DNA of 39,416 nt from Bdellovibrionales bacterium (GTDB taxonomy: Bacteria; Bdellovibrionota; Bdellovibrionia; Bdellovibrionales; UBA1609), in NCBI GenBank assembly GCA_023299885.1, contig JALZUS010000040.1, positions 1 through 39,416 of the forward strand. Reading direction: 5' to 3'. Made by a program: the position numbers and the translations under genes. Under the pieces are notes generated by a model. It saw only the letters and a program-made list of their open reading frames with translations, searched no databases and was not told the origin of the DNA. The first letter of the stretch is position 1; each line of letters opens with the position of its first letter. Shown piece after piece: positions 13,685-20,778 of the stretch.

Positions 13685-14767
13685 ATGAAAGTCTTATTGA
13701 TTCTTATAGTTGTTCTTCAGAGCTTGCATCTTTATGCGGCTCAAGGCTGTATTGATTCATTAGTGAAAGATCAACATACAGAGGACAGTCAAAGCTTTAA
13801 TTTTATAATGCCACATAAAAATGGTTTTGTAGAAGTGCAAGAGTACAAAAGAGAAGGCTCTAACTTTACTGCCTTAGTTGTTAGGCCAACAAAGTACTCT
13901 GATAAAAAAGATCTAATTAACTCTAGTAACAAAAATGCTTTAGGCTCAGCAATGGATAAGCTGAGCTCATTTTTAAGTGAAAATTATAAAAGGCGAAAGT
14001 GGGATCATTCGTTTACTAAGAAAGTAACAAGCAGCAGTTCGCTTTTTGAAAGCCTAGAAAATACAACAAGGATTATAATATTTGATGAGTCAAAAAATAT
14101 AGTAGGCTCTTTTTCTATCATCTATTCTTTAGCTTCAGAAGATCAGTATAGTGGTCTGCTTCCAGTTGAAAATCATTTTGGAATTAAAATCAATCGAGAA
14201 GATAGTAGCACAAGCGGATCTTCAGATAGGCTACTAGTTGAACTAGGTAGCTTTGCTGTCGATCATAGTCATCAAAACCGTAGGCAGATTCTTGAGGAAA
14301 TATATTTTAATTTTTTGATTCAATCTTATCATGCTCCTTTTAAGTCATCGGGTTATAGTCAGGGCAAGTCTATATATTCTGAAACGCTTTTTAAAAAGGG
14401 TAAGCCCTTTTTCTTTACCTATGCCGATAGAGTGGGCCAGTTAATGTATCGTGAATTTGGCTTTTCAAAAGATAATAGAATTACAAGTGACTCCTATAAT
14501 GTCAGCTGGAACTTATTGGCTAATGATTCTACGGCAGCAATGGCCCCGCTTAAAAGGTCAGGCATGAAAAGTGCTGCTAAAGATGCATTTGAATTTATTG
14601 AAAGCAGGCTTTTTGTGAGTAACTCTTCTGGTGCAAGTTGGATGGGTCTATCTGTTGCAGAAGAAATGTCTGATTCCTTTAAAGTTGATAAGTTCAGAAG
14701 GTATTTTTTTTCTGAATATGAAGAAAATATGTCTGATGTCTTTTTTGATTATACTGTTGCTGACTAA
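13685..14767 (+). CDS. Secreted protein, faint resemblance to GNAT or autoinducer-synthase folds
   Basis: 360 residues, no clear SD before ATG 13685. The signal peptide is residues 1-18 (MKVLLILIVVLQSLHLYA). The middle contains TTRIIIFDESKNIVGSFSI, RLLVELGSFAVDHSHQNRR with QILEEIYFNFLIQSY, and YADRVGQLMYREFGF. The order recalls the GNAT core found in acyltransferases and LuxI/FeeM-type synthases: a strand, then an E(L/I).R.AVD stretch, a helix, then Y...GF. This is my reading of a weak pattern and may be wrong. It is convergent with the TetR gene, with overlapping stops. Otherwise unrecognised. Confidence 0.65.
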   Translation: MKVLLILIVVLQSLHLYAAQGCIDSLVKDQHTEDSQSFNFIMPHKNGFVEVQEYKREGSNFTALVVRPTKYSDKKDLINSSNKNALGSAMDKLSSFLSENYKRRKWDHSFTKKVTSSSSLFESLENTTRIIIFDESKNIVGSFSIIYSLASEDQYSGLLPVENHFGIKINREDSSTSGSSDRLLVELGSFAVDHSHQNRRQILEEIYFNFLIQSYHAPFKSSGYSQGKSIYSETLFKKGKPFFFTYADRVGQLMYREFGFSKDNRITSDSYNVSWNLLANDSTAAMAPLKRSGMKSAAKDAFEFIESRLFVSNSSGASWMGLSVAEEMSDSFKVDKFRRYFFSEYEENMSDVFFDYTVAD

Positions 14768-15414
14768 TGCTTTATAACTTTAGCAAGTAGGCTGTTTGCA
14801 AAGTTTTTATCTATTTTCTTAGATTTCTTATCCTTTGTTGTGTAGTAGTTTAATATGTAGCCTGTTAGAAAATTATTTATTACTTCAGGTAAGCCGTCGC
14901 TGCTCATAATAGAGCCTTCTTTAATGCATAGCTGAACAAGCTGTTCGACTCTTTCAGTACCAGTCTCTACCATGCGCTTGTTAAGTTCTATCAGCTCTTT
15001 GTCGAGACTTAGCTCATGCATAAATGAAAGCCAAAATTTTAGATTGTTCGGGAAGTATCCAGGCCATGAAACACTTGCGTGCATATAAGCTTTAAGTTTT
15101 TCACTGCCTGTAGATTGCTTATCAACTTCTTCGACAACATAAAGCTGGTATAGGTAGCGAGTGTACTTAATGCAAGATTCAAACAAAATATCTTTGCTTG
15201 AAAAGTGAGTCAAAAGAGTCGTTGGGGAGACGCCTGCATCCATAGATATTTTATTTATAGTTGAGGTTTTGAGACCGTGAGTGCCAAAGGTTTTAATGGC
15301 TGATTCTAATATATTAAAAGCTGTTTTTTTTCCTCTTTGGTTTTCAATAGTGTTAAAAAGATTAGAAAAAAGAGTAAATCTAATGTCAGCTTTAAGAAGT
15401 TGTCCTATAGGCAA
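14764..15414 (-). CDS. TetR/AcrR-family transcriptional regulator
   Basis: 216 residues. TTG at 15414 is the likely start: GGAGG lies four bases upstream and no in-frame ATG precedes the DNA-binding domain. The helix-turn-helix is at about residues 32-75 (AFNILESAIKTFGTHGLKTS, TINKISMDAGVSPTTLLTHF, then SSKDILF), typical of TetR proteins. The C-terminal ligand domain is helical and unspecific. The stop overlaps that of 13685-14767 by four bases. It is divergent from the secreted-protein operon starting at 15559 (145 bp apart), which it may control. Confidence 0.9.
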   Translation of the reverse strand: MPIGQLLKADIRFTLFSNLFNTIENQRGKKTAFNILESAIKTFGTHGLKTSTINKISMDAGVSPTTLLTHFSSKDILFESCIKYTRYLYQLYVVEEVDKQSTGSEKLKAYMHASVSWPGYFPNNLKFWLSFMHELSLDKELIELNKRMVETGTERVEQLVQLCIKEGSIMSSDGLPEVINNFLTGYILNYYTTKDKKSKKIDKNFANSLLAKVIKH

Positions 15415-15558
15415 GGGGCCTCCAAAATAAAAAAAGTTAATAAATTTAAGTACTTAATCTAAAAAGCTTGTGTGGACAGAAAAAAGTCTAATCCTTGGCT
15501 ACGATTAGATTATATACAATTAACAAGCCTCTTCAACAGAAGGCTTTGAGGGAGTGTT

Positions 15559-16263
15559 ATGAAAGTACTTATAGTTTTAATTTTATTAATATCAAACCCT
15601 TCATTTGCATCTGAGTGTATTGAGTCCCTACACTTCTATAGGGCGGATAAAGTCTCTAGTAATGTAATGAAACAGTTTGAAGAAAATGATTATTCAAGCG
15701 TTACTTTGGTTCTCAGTAGCCAGTTTAGTGATGAAGATTTAAATAAAGGCCTTAAAGAGCTAGTGAATAGCAATAGAGACGAATCGCATATAAATACTAT
15801 TGATTTAAAAAATAAATTCGCTTTTGTGTACCTTTCTAGGCAAAAAATGATCGAATTATCAAATAGTAAACTTATTGATAATTTATTAGAGGACTATAGC
15901 AGTTTAGATAATCATTTAAATTTTAGGTATATTTTAAAATTAAACGAAAAATTTGGTCGCTCAGTTTTAGAAGTTGAGGCTCGATATAAACTTTTGTCAG
16001 AAATAAAAGAAAATATTACTAAGTACTCAGAGTATAAAATTTCTGGAACTGGCATTAGCGTTATTGAGGGAAGGTTTTCGTTAAGTATTTATTATAGTGA
16101 AGACTTTGGTGGTGAGCACACAGGTGTTCCGGATGAGCTAAGTCTTTATAGTAAAAAAGATCAGGTTAAGTGGCTGGGTAGAGAGCTGAATATTAGCGAG
16201 TTACCTTATGACAGGCATTACTTTGTTGAGCAGAGGTTTATAGGCGAAGCTTCAAGTAATTAA
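15559..16263 (+). CDS. Secreted protein, first gene of a three-gene operon
   Basis: 234 residues; SD GAGGGAG precedes ATG 15559. The signal peptide is residues 1-17 (MKVLIVLILLISNPSFA). Its mature start, SECIESLHFYRADK, is comparable to the QGCIDSLVKDQH start of the 360-residue protein at 13685, which hints at distant kinship. Only one cysteine is present, and the composition is polar and mixed alpha/beta. No family is recognised. It leads an operon with 16293-16787 and 16789-17193 and lies divergent from the TetR gene. Confidence 0.75.
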   Translation: MKVLIVLILLISNPSFASECIESLHFYRADKVSSNVMKQFEENDYSSVTLVLSSQFSDEDLNKGLKELVNSNRDESHINTIDLKNKFAFVYLSRQKMIELSNSKLIDNLLEDYSSLDNHLNFRYILKLNEKFGRSVLEVEARYKLLSEIKENITKYSEYKISGTGISVIEGRFSLSIYYSEDFGGEHTGVPDELSLYSKKDQVKWLGRELNISELPYDRHYFVEQRFIGEASSN

Positions 16264-16292
16264 ATATTATATAAATAAAAGGGAGAAAAGTT

Positions 16293-16787
16293 ATGAAATT
16301 AGTAGTGATAATAAGTTTTATATGTGCAGTATTATTGCCAGGTATATCTAATGCCTGCACTGCAGATGTCGGTGAAAATTATGAAGTCGGTGTAGAGCTT
16401 CAGGTGGATGAGGGTTTTGAAGAGATTTCATCTGGTTTAATAGGTATTGGTGCTTTAGGTGAGTCAGTTTTGCGAGGCTCAGGCCATGGCTCAGTTTGTA
16501 TGGACAAAACAACTATCGACATTCAATTTTTTGATAAAGGTATAAGCGGTATTAGCTTTGATGATATTGATGTCTTTTACGCCTTAGAGAGAAAAGGTAA
16601 AATTGTAGAAATTGGTGCTGTTGATAAAGAAAGCCTAAAGAAAGTTAAAGTGGATGATCAGGAGTACTATAGATTAGTAAGCTACTCTGTATATAAAAAT
16701 GAAAGCAGTTTGTTTCTTTCTTTTCGTGGGCTGAGTGGTTATGTTTCTGAGACATATAAAATATCTGCTGTTGGCTTGGGTGATTAA
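16293..16787 (+). CDS. Secreted protein, second gene of the operon
   Basis: 164 residues; SD GGGAGAA before ATG 16293. The signal peptide is residues 1-21 (MKLVVIISFICAVLLPGISNA). The mature chain begins CTADVGENYEVGVELQV and is acidic and strand-rich, with VCMDKTTIDIQFFD in the middle and YKISAVGLGD at the end. This suggests a beta-sandwich. No family recognised. There is a 29-bp gap from the previous gene and one base to the next start, so it is surely cotranscribed. Confidence 0.75.
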   Translation: MKLVVIISFICAVLLPGISNACTADVGENYEVGVELQVDEGFEEISSGLIGIGALGESVLRGSGHGSVCMDKTTIDIQFFDKGISGISFDDIDVFYALERKGKIVEIGAVDKESLKKVKVDDQEYYRLVSYSVYKNESSLFLSFRGLSGYVSETYKISAVGLGD

Positions 16788-16788
16788 A

Positions 16789-17193
16789 ATGAAAAAACTG
16801 TTATCTGTTATTTTTTTAATTGGTATCATTCAGGTCTCTATAGTCTCATCTATACATGGGGCTCAGCTAGAGACAGGAGAATACAATCGTGATGGATATC
16901 CTTGTAAAGCTGTTGTAGCTCAAGGTGAAGACAGCATTATATTGCAGGTGTTTACTGCAAGTAATGAAAAGGCTAGGGCTTGTAAGCTATCTGCTGAGTC
17001 TATGTTTCTTAACAGCCTGAATAAGTGTAGAGACCATGGCAAGAACTATGTGTTTAGTCCTGTTGTAGAGTTTAGAGATATTTACAGCGATAATGGTACA
17101 TACTTGAAAGTTATTAATTCCAAGGCTTACATTGTGAGTAACTCAATAGAAAATATTATGAGTAATAAAGGCAACCTGTACATTATTTATTAG
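16789..17193 (+). CDS. Secreted protein, third gene of the operon
   Basis: 134 residues from ATG 16789, one base after the previous stop; the frame is open further upstream, but only this start places a signal peptide first (MKKLLSVIFLIGIIQVSIVS, cleavage near IHGA). The mature part includes YPCKAVVAQGEDSIILQVF and KARACKLSAESMFLNSLNKC, a Cys-containing helix that loosely recalls the small secreted proteins at 1431-2004. No family recognised. Terminated by the hairpin at 17288-17314. Confidence 0.75.
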   Translation: MKKLLSVIFLIGIIQVSIVSSIHGAQLETGEYNRDGYPCKAVVAQGEDSIILQVFTASNEKARACKLSAESMFLNSLNKCRDHGKNYVFSPVVEFRDIYSDNGTYLKVINSKAYIVSNSIENIMSNKGNLYIIY

Positions 17194-17243
17194 AGCTTTA
17201 GGCTGCGGAGCTTGTCTTTATTTGTTAGCTCGTAGAGTAATCA

Positions 17244-17368
17244 CTAATGAGTTAACTTCTGACTAAAGCTTTCTAGGCTTCCAAGGGCCTTTCGATACTT
17301 GTCGAAGGGTTTTTAAAAAAGGTGGCGTAGCTTTTAGGCCGCCAAAGTTTTTTGTAAATACTACATGG
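17244..17368 (-). pseudogene. Decayed second copy of the 53-residue peptide gene
   Basis: The minus strand encodes FTKNFGGLKATPPFLK, TLRQVSKG and, after one extra C shifts the frame, LGSLESFSQKLTH with TAG at 17244. This aligns with the intact copy at 13141-13302 (GGFKIATTPFKKETLRQVSKG, LGSLETFSQKLTN). The first 20 codons and the start are lost: the position homologous to the hydrophobic segment has a stop. It marks a segmental duplication that happened in this accessory block. Confidence 0.6.
17288..17314 (+). terminator. Terminator of the 15559-17193 operon
   Basis: CCTTTCGA (17288-17295) pairs with TCGAAGGG (17302-17309) with one G-T pair, followed by TTTTT. It is homologous to the terminator at 13184-13216 and lies in the decayed antisense peptide gene. 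Confidence 0.75.
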
Positions 17369-17457
17369 CCGTACATCAAAAAAGAACACTTTGTTCATCA
17401 AAAAATTGTAACTTAATATAATAAGCATTAAGGTCTCTTTATTGGAGAGGCTAATAG

Positions 17458-18300
17458 ATGTTAACGGTTTATGATTTTGATAGCACAAGAGACTTTTTAC
17501 GAGTCACTTGGGAAAATAAAAAGGCTAGAAACCCTAGCTTTTCTATTAGGGCATGGGCTCAGCAGTTAGGATTTAAATCACATAATTCTCTTTATCAAAT
17601 TATTAATGGCCAAAGAACAATGCCTAAAAGCATGATTCCTAAGCTTAAAAGCTCGCTTAAACTTGCTGCTAAAGAGGTAAGGTATCTTGAAGCATTGGTC
17701 GATCTTGAAAAATCAAAAACTCAAACAGAGAGTGAGATATATTTAGAGAGGCTTCAGAAGCTTTCTCCAAAATTAAATCATTCTTTTATTGAAATACAAA
17801 ACTATGAGTTTTTTAGGGACCCAGTTAAAGCGGCTATTGGTGAGTTGGCAACAACTAAAGGCTTTAAAGTGGATGCAAAATGGATTAAGCAACAGCTTGT
17901 TTTTGATGTGACCGTTTATGAAGTCAATAGGGCACTAGACTGCTTAAAAAATATAGGTCTGTTGGTGGAAAGCAAAGACGGAAAGCTTCAAAGAAGTAAG
18001 GCGAGGATTGCCAGCACTAATGATATTAAGAGTTTAGCTTTACAGGACTACCATAAAAAATTATGTACGTTGGCTGCAAAAGAGGTTTCAGAGCAGGATG
18101 TAGATAAAAGAGAATATCATGGCTTTTTATTTAATATTAAAAAAGAAGACATAAAAGATGCAAAACAAAAAATAAGAGAATTTATAAAAGAGTTTTCAAA
18201 TGAATTTGAAGCCCCGGTGGGAGTTAGCGCTGACACTTACTGCCTTCAGACAAATTTATTTTCATTAATTAAAGATAATACTAAGGAGAAGAAAAAATGA
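17458..18300 (+). CDS. TIGR02147-family helix-turn-helix regulator, copy 2
   Basis: 280 residues with SD GGAGAGG before ATG 17458. It has the canonical family opening VYDFDSTRDFLRVTWENKKA, then a helix-turn-helix: SFSIRAWAQQLGFKSHNSLY and QIINGQRTMPKSM. The winged-helix middle has YEVNRALDCLKNIGLLVES. The C-terminus has the signature (EYHGFLFNIKKEDIKDAKQK, then TYCLQTNLFSLIK). Its last four bases overlap the start of the secreted-protein gene (ATGA), the mark of translational coupling. The family is mostly uncharacterised; the coupling suggests it controls or senses the function of the protein made after it. Confidence 0.92.
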   Translation: MLTVYDFDSTRDFLRVTWENKKARNPSFSIRAWAQQLGFKSHNSLYQIINGQRTMPKSMIPKLKSSLKLAAKEVRYLEALVDLEKSKTQTESEIYLERLQKLSPKLNHSFIEIQNYEFFRDPVKAAIGELATTKGFKVDAKWIKQQLVFDVTVYEVNRALDCLKNIGLLVESKDGKLQRSKARIASTNDIKSLALQDYHKKLCTLAAKEVSEQDVDKREYHGFLFNIKKEDIKDAKQKIREFIKEFSNEFEAPVGVSADTYCLQTNLFSLIKDNTKEKKK

Positions 18301-19223
18301 GAAAGTTAATTTTATTGCTAAGTATTGTAATTTCACAAGTAGGCTTTGCACAAGATGATAAGGTTGGCGCAAGCTTACTCGAACTCATAGAGCAAGAGAC
18401 TGTATTAAAGGGGACTGACGGTGGTAATGGGCCTGACCAGTTTGGTAATGCAATACCTTTAGAGCTTGATAGGGCTGTAACAGAGGAAAGCCTTTTTGGG
18501 GCGCTTAATAGTTGTTATAAAGAGCAGTTTGCCGATCTTTTAACTTTTGTTGAAGGTGGTGATTGGAATCAAGATGTAATGGGTTGCGAAACCGTTTCTT
18601 ATAAAGAGAGAACTGAGCCTAAAGATTTAGACAGAGACATATCTGAAAAAGAGCGTAAAACAAATACTTTTTGTCGCTATAAAAGAGATTTAGGTGGGGA
18701 TGATTTATTTGAATCTCAGCCTACGGCTGGGCCAAAAAGAGTGAGAGCGGACAGTTATGGACGAAGAAACTCAATAGCAAATGCTACTCAAAATGAAATA
18801 TTATTAGGTTCTCATTTAAATAGAGGTACATACCTATATATAGCTAAAGGTGAATATAATAAAGGTAATGTAAAATTAGAAAATCGCCTGTCGTATGGTC
18901 TCAGGAACTCTTATTATAAAATGCCAATTATTGTTTACAGAACAGCCTATCCTAATAGGACCATTGATGAGTTTGGTCAGCGTGTATGGGGAGAAAAAAT
19001 AGTAAAGACGGCTTCAGTGCATTTTCCAACTCAATATAATAGTTATACAGAGCTAGAAGTAGATTTTAGAATTCCTGGTGCAGATGTCATTTATAAAGAA
19101 AAGCGAGATAAGCTCTTAAGTAAAGTTATGTACGGCAGTGAATATGGTGGCGGTGGACTTCTCGGCTACAGCTTTGAAGTTAATCAATTTAGAGGATGTA
19201 TGGATAGAGAGCTTTCAAAATAA
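18297..19223 (+). CDS. Secreted protein translationally coupled to a TIGR02147 regulator
   Basis: 308 residues, overlapping the regulator gene by four bases. The signal peptide is residues 1-18 (MRKLILLLSIVISQVGFA). The mature N-terminus has a Gly-rich motif (LKGTDGGNGPDQFGNAIPL), recalling the GG(D/N) motif of the first cassette's product. It carries four cysteines (NSCYKEQF, MGCETVS, TFCRYKR, FRGCMD) and a glycine patch near the C-terminus (EYGGGGLLGYS). The polar, strand-rich character suggests an extracellular or periplasmic protein. Function unknown. Its TAA shares a base with the next ATG. Confidence 0.85.
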   Translation: MRKLILLLSIVISQVGFAQDDKVGASLLELIEQETVLKGTDGGNGPDQFGNAIPLELDRAVTEESLFGALNSCYKEQFADLLTFVEGGDWNQDVMGCETVSYKERTEPKDLDRDISEKERKTNTFCRYKRDLGGDDLFESQPTAGPKRVRADSYGRRNSIANATQNEILLGSHLNRGTYLYIAKGEYNKGNVKLENRLSYGLRNSYYKMPIIVYRTAYPNRTIDEFGQRVWGEKIVKTASVHFPTQYNSYTELEVDFRIPGADVIYKEKRDKLLSKVMYGSEYGGGGLLGYSFEVNQFRGCMDRELSK

Positions 19224-20230
19224 TGACTAACCGACTGTCTTATTGCCTAAGAGCTTTAGCTCTTGGGCTATTTTTACTAACTGAGTCTTTATTGGCTGCA
19301 GATAATTGCAAAGTGCTGGAGGCCTTTAATTCCCAGCACTTGCAATATAAAAACTCTACGTCGCCACTATCAAGATCTAAAAATTTATCAAAATTAAAAA
19401 GGATTGAGACGGGCTTAGCTACAAGCATAGTTAGAGGTTTTTATAGTAAACAGGTAAGTAATAGTTTTTTTAAAAAGTGCATAAAAGATAATAAATATCA
19501 AAATTTAAAAGATAAAATTTCTGAAGAGTTTAAAGAGCAGTTTAAAAGTCAGCTCAGTTCAAGCCAAACAAAAGGTCTGCAAAAGCTTTCTAGCTTTGTT
19601 GAGGTTCTTGATAGAAAATTTGTTTTGTATGCCAAAGTAAGTGGTGAAAGAAATGAAAGAGTTGCCGAATATCATAGGATGAACAGGTCAATTTATTATA
19701 ATGTAGATAGGCTTCCTAGTAATGAATTGACCCTTATACAGATTCATGAAGTTTTACATAAGTATGATGAAGAAGTGCTATATAAGACATCTACAGATTA
19801 TTCGAATATTACTGTTATTGAATATCTGCATAGCCTGGCTCAATCTAATAGTTCTTTTGAAAGTTTAACGGGGCCTGAGAAAATTATAGTTAAGAGGTAT
19901 ATCCTTAATGGTCTCCGTAGGGGGCTTTTAGCTGAATTTAAAGTTTGGGCAGCCTCGTATCGTATCTATAATGAAATGTTAGCTTATAACGAAATTAAAA
20001 AAATATCTTGGGCAGATAATGTTTTGTTAGGCATGGAGAGGTCACAAAATTATCTTGATTATATTTTTAGTTATTATGAACCAAGATTTAAAAGGCCTGA
20101 GAAAAAGTATTTATTTCGTTGGGACCTATATCAAGAAGCTTATGATGTAGTTATTAAGGAGATATACAGCATTGAAAACAAATGCAGCTTAATGGATGAC
20201 TTATCAGTTTTTATTACTGAGTGTAATTGA
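19223..20230 (+). CDS. Secreted HExxH-containing protein, possible metallopeptidase
   Basis: 335 residues, starting at the last base of the previous gene (TAATG). The signal peptide is residues 1-26 (ending SLLAA). ELTLIQIHEVLHKYDEEVL gives a zincin-type HExxH motif (His175, Glu176, His179). A Glu-rich segment further on (GLLAEFKVWAASY) might supply the third ligand, though this is a guess. The remainder is helical and polar. If active it would cut proteins or peptidoglycan peptides outside the cytoplasm. It is the third gene of the second TIGR02147 cassette. No named peptidase family is recognised. Confidence 0.8.
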   Translation: MTNRLSYCLRALALGLFLLTESLLAADNCKVLEAFNSQHLQYKNSTSPLSRSKNLSKLKRIETGLATSIVRGFYSKQVSNSFFKKCIKDNKYQNLKDKISEEFKEQFKSQLSSSQTKGLQKLSSFVEVLDRKFVLYAKVSGERNERVAEYHRMNRSIYYNVDRLPSNELTLIQIHEVLHKYDEEVLYKTSTDYSNITVIEYLHSLAQSNSSFESLTGPEKIIVKRYILNGLRRGLLAEFKVWAASYRIYNEMLAYNEIKKISWADNVLLGMERSQNYLDYIFSYYEPRFKRPEKKYLFRWDLYQEAYDVVIKEIYSIENKCSLMDDLSVFITECN

Positions 20231-20386
20231 TAGGCTTGTGAAAAAAAATGAAAGCTGAGTATCTCACACTTAAAAATGAGGGCTCAACATTTTAGTGATG
20301 AAAATCCAGGCTACTATCATTTTTCAAATGAATCCAAAGAAGTCACAAGACAAGAGATTCTGGATTACTTTGCTTCTTTGGAATGA
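20231..20386 (+). pseudogene. Gene remnants between the cassette and hipBA
   Basis: 20231-20265 matches 13447-13485 (AGGCTTG.GAAAA.AAATGAAA.CTGAGTAT), so it is a scrap of the helix-turn-helix gene on the minus strand. The plus strand then holds a short frame (ATG 20276 to TGA 20386) reading RAQHFSDENPGYYHFSNESK and EVTRQEILDYFASLE, which looks like the C-terminus of some protein; in frame it is open only back to a TGA at 20249-20251 and has no SD. Confidence 0.35.
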
Positions 20387-20394
20387 TCTGAGTT

Positions 20395-20418
20395 TTTTTC
20401 CTACAATAATAGGAAAAA
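20395..20418. promoter_or_regulatory. Likely HipB operator 1
   Basis: TTTTTCCTA (20395-20403) and TAGGAAAAA (20410-20418) are perfect 9-bp arms with a six-base spacer. HipB proteins bind CC-spacer-GG palindromes upstream of hipBA (TATCC-N8-GGATA in E. coli). The half-site TTTTTCCTA recurs at 20456 and 20486. Confidence 0.65.
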
Positions 20419-20455
20419 TTACTAAATAACATAAAAAATCGCTTATTGTATGACA

Positions 20456-20470
20456 TTTTTCCTATTATCG
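20456..20470. promoter_or_regulatory. Likely HipB half-operator 2
   Basis: TTTTTCCTATTATCG repeats the operator half-site 61 bp after the first, without an obvious second arm. It may act as a weak site between operators 1 and 3. Confidence 0.4.
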
Positions 20471-20489
20471 AATGAATTTTTGCTATTTT

Positions 20490-20536
20490 TCCTACGATCA
20501 TGTATTTTAAAAGGATAAATTAACATGATCGTAGGA
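20490..20536 (+). promoter_or_regulatory. Long inverted repeat enclosing the hipB ribosome-binding site
   Basis: TCCTACGATCATGT (20490-20503) and ACATGATCGTAGGA (20523-20536) are perfect 14-bp arms around a 19-base loop. The right arm ends in the hipB SD (AGGA, 20533-20536), six bases before ATG 20542. It carries the same CCTA core as operator 1. It can be read as a third operator, or as an RNA hairpin that hides the SD if transcription starts upstream of 20490. Confidence 0.65.
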
Positions 20537-20541
20537 TTATT

Positions 20542-20778
20542 ATGGAAAAACTTATTGAAAACTCAATAGATAGGCTCTCAAAGCGTGTTCGAAAAGAAAG
20601 AAAGCTTCAGGGCCTTTCTCAAACAGAGCTAGGTCATTTAGCTGGTGTCAGTTTAAATTTTTTAAGCCAACTAGAGCAAGGAAAGCCAACTGTGCGAATG
20701 GATAAGCTCCTTGCCGTATTAATAGTCTTGGGGATTGAGTTTAAAATTAATTATGGTCGACAGGGTGTTAGTGAATGA
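20542..20778 (+). CDS. hipB: HipB-type antitoxin, Xre-family DNA-binding protein
   Basis: 78 residues, a single Xre helix-turn-helix: RVRKERKLQGLSQTELGHLA then GVSLNFLSQLEQGKPTVRMD (about residues 14-55) and a short tail (LGIEFKINYG). This is the length and layout of HipB. It neutralises and represses HipA by binding it and the operators upstream. ATG 20542 fits the SD. The stop overlaps hipA (ATGA), so expression is coupled. Symmetrical CCTA operators upstream support autorepression. Confidence 0.93.
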   Translation: MEKLIENSIDRLSKRVRKERKLQGLSQTELGHLAGVSLNFLSQLEQGKPTVRMDKLLAVLIVLGIEFKINYGRQGVSE

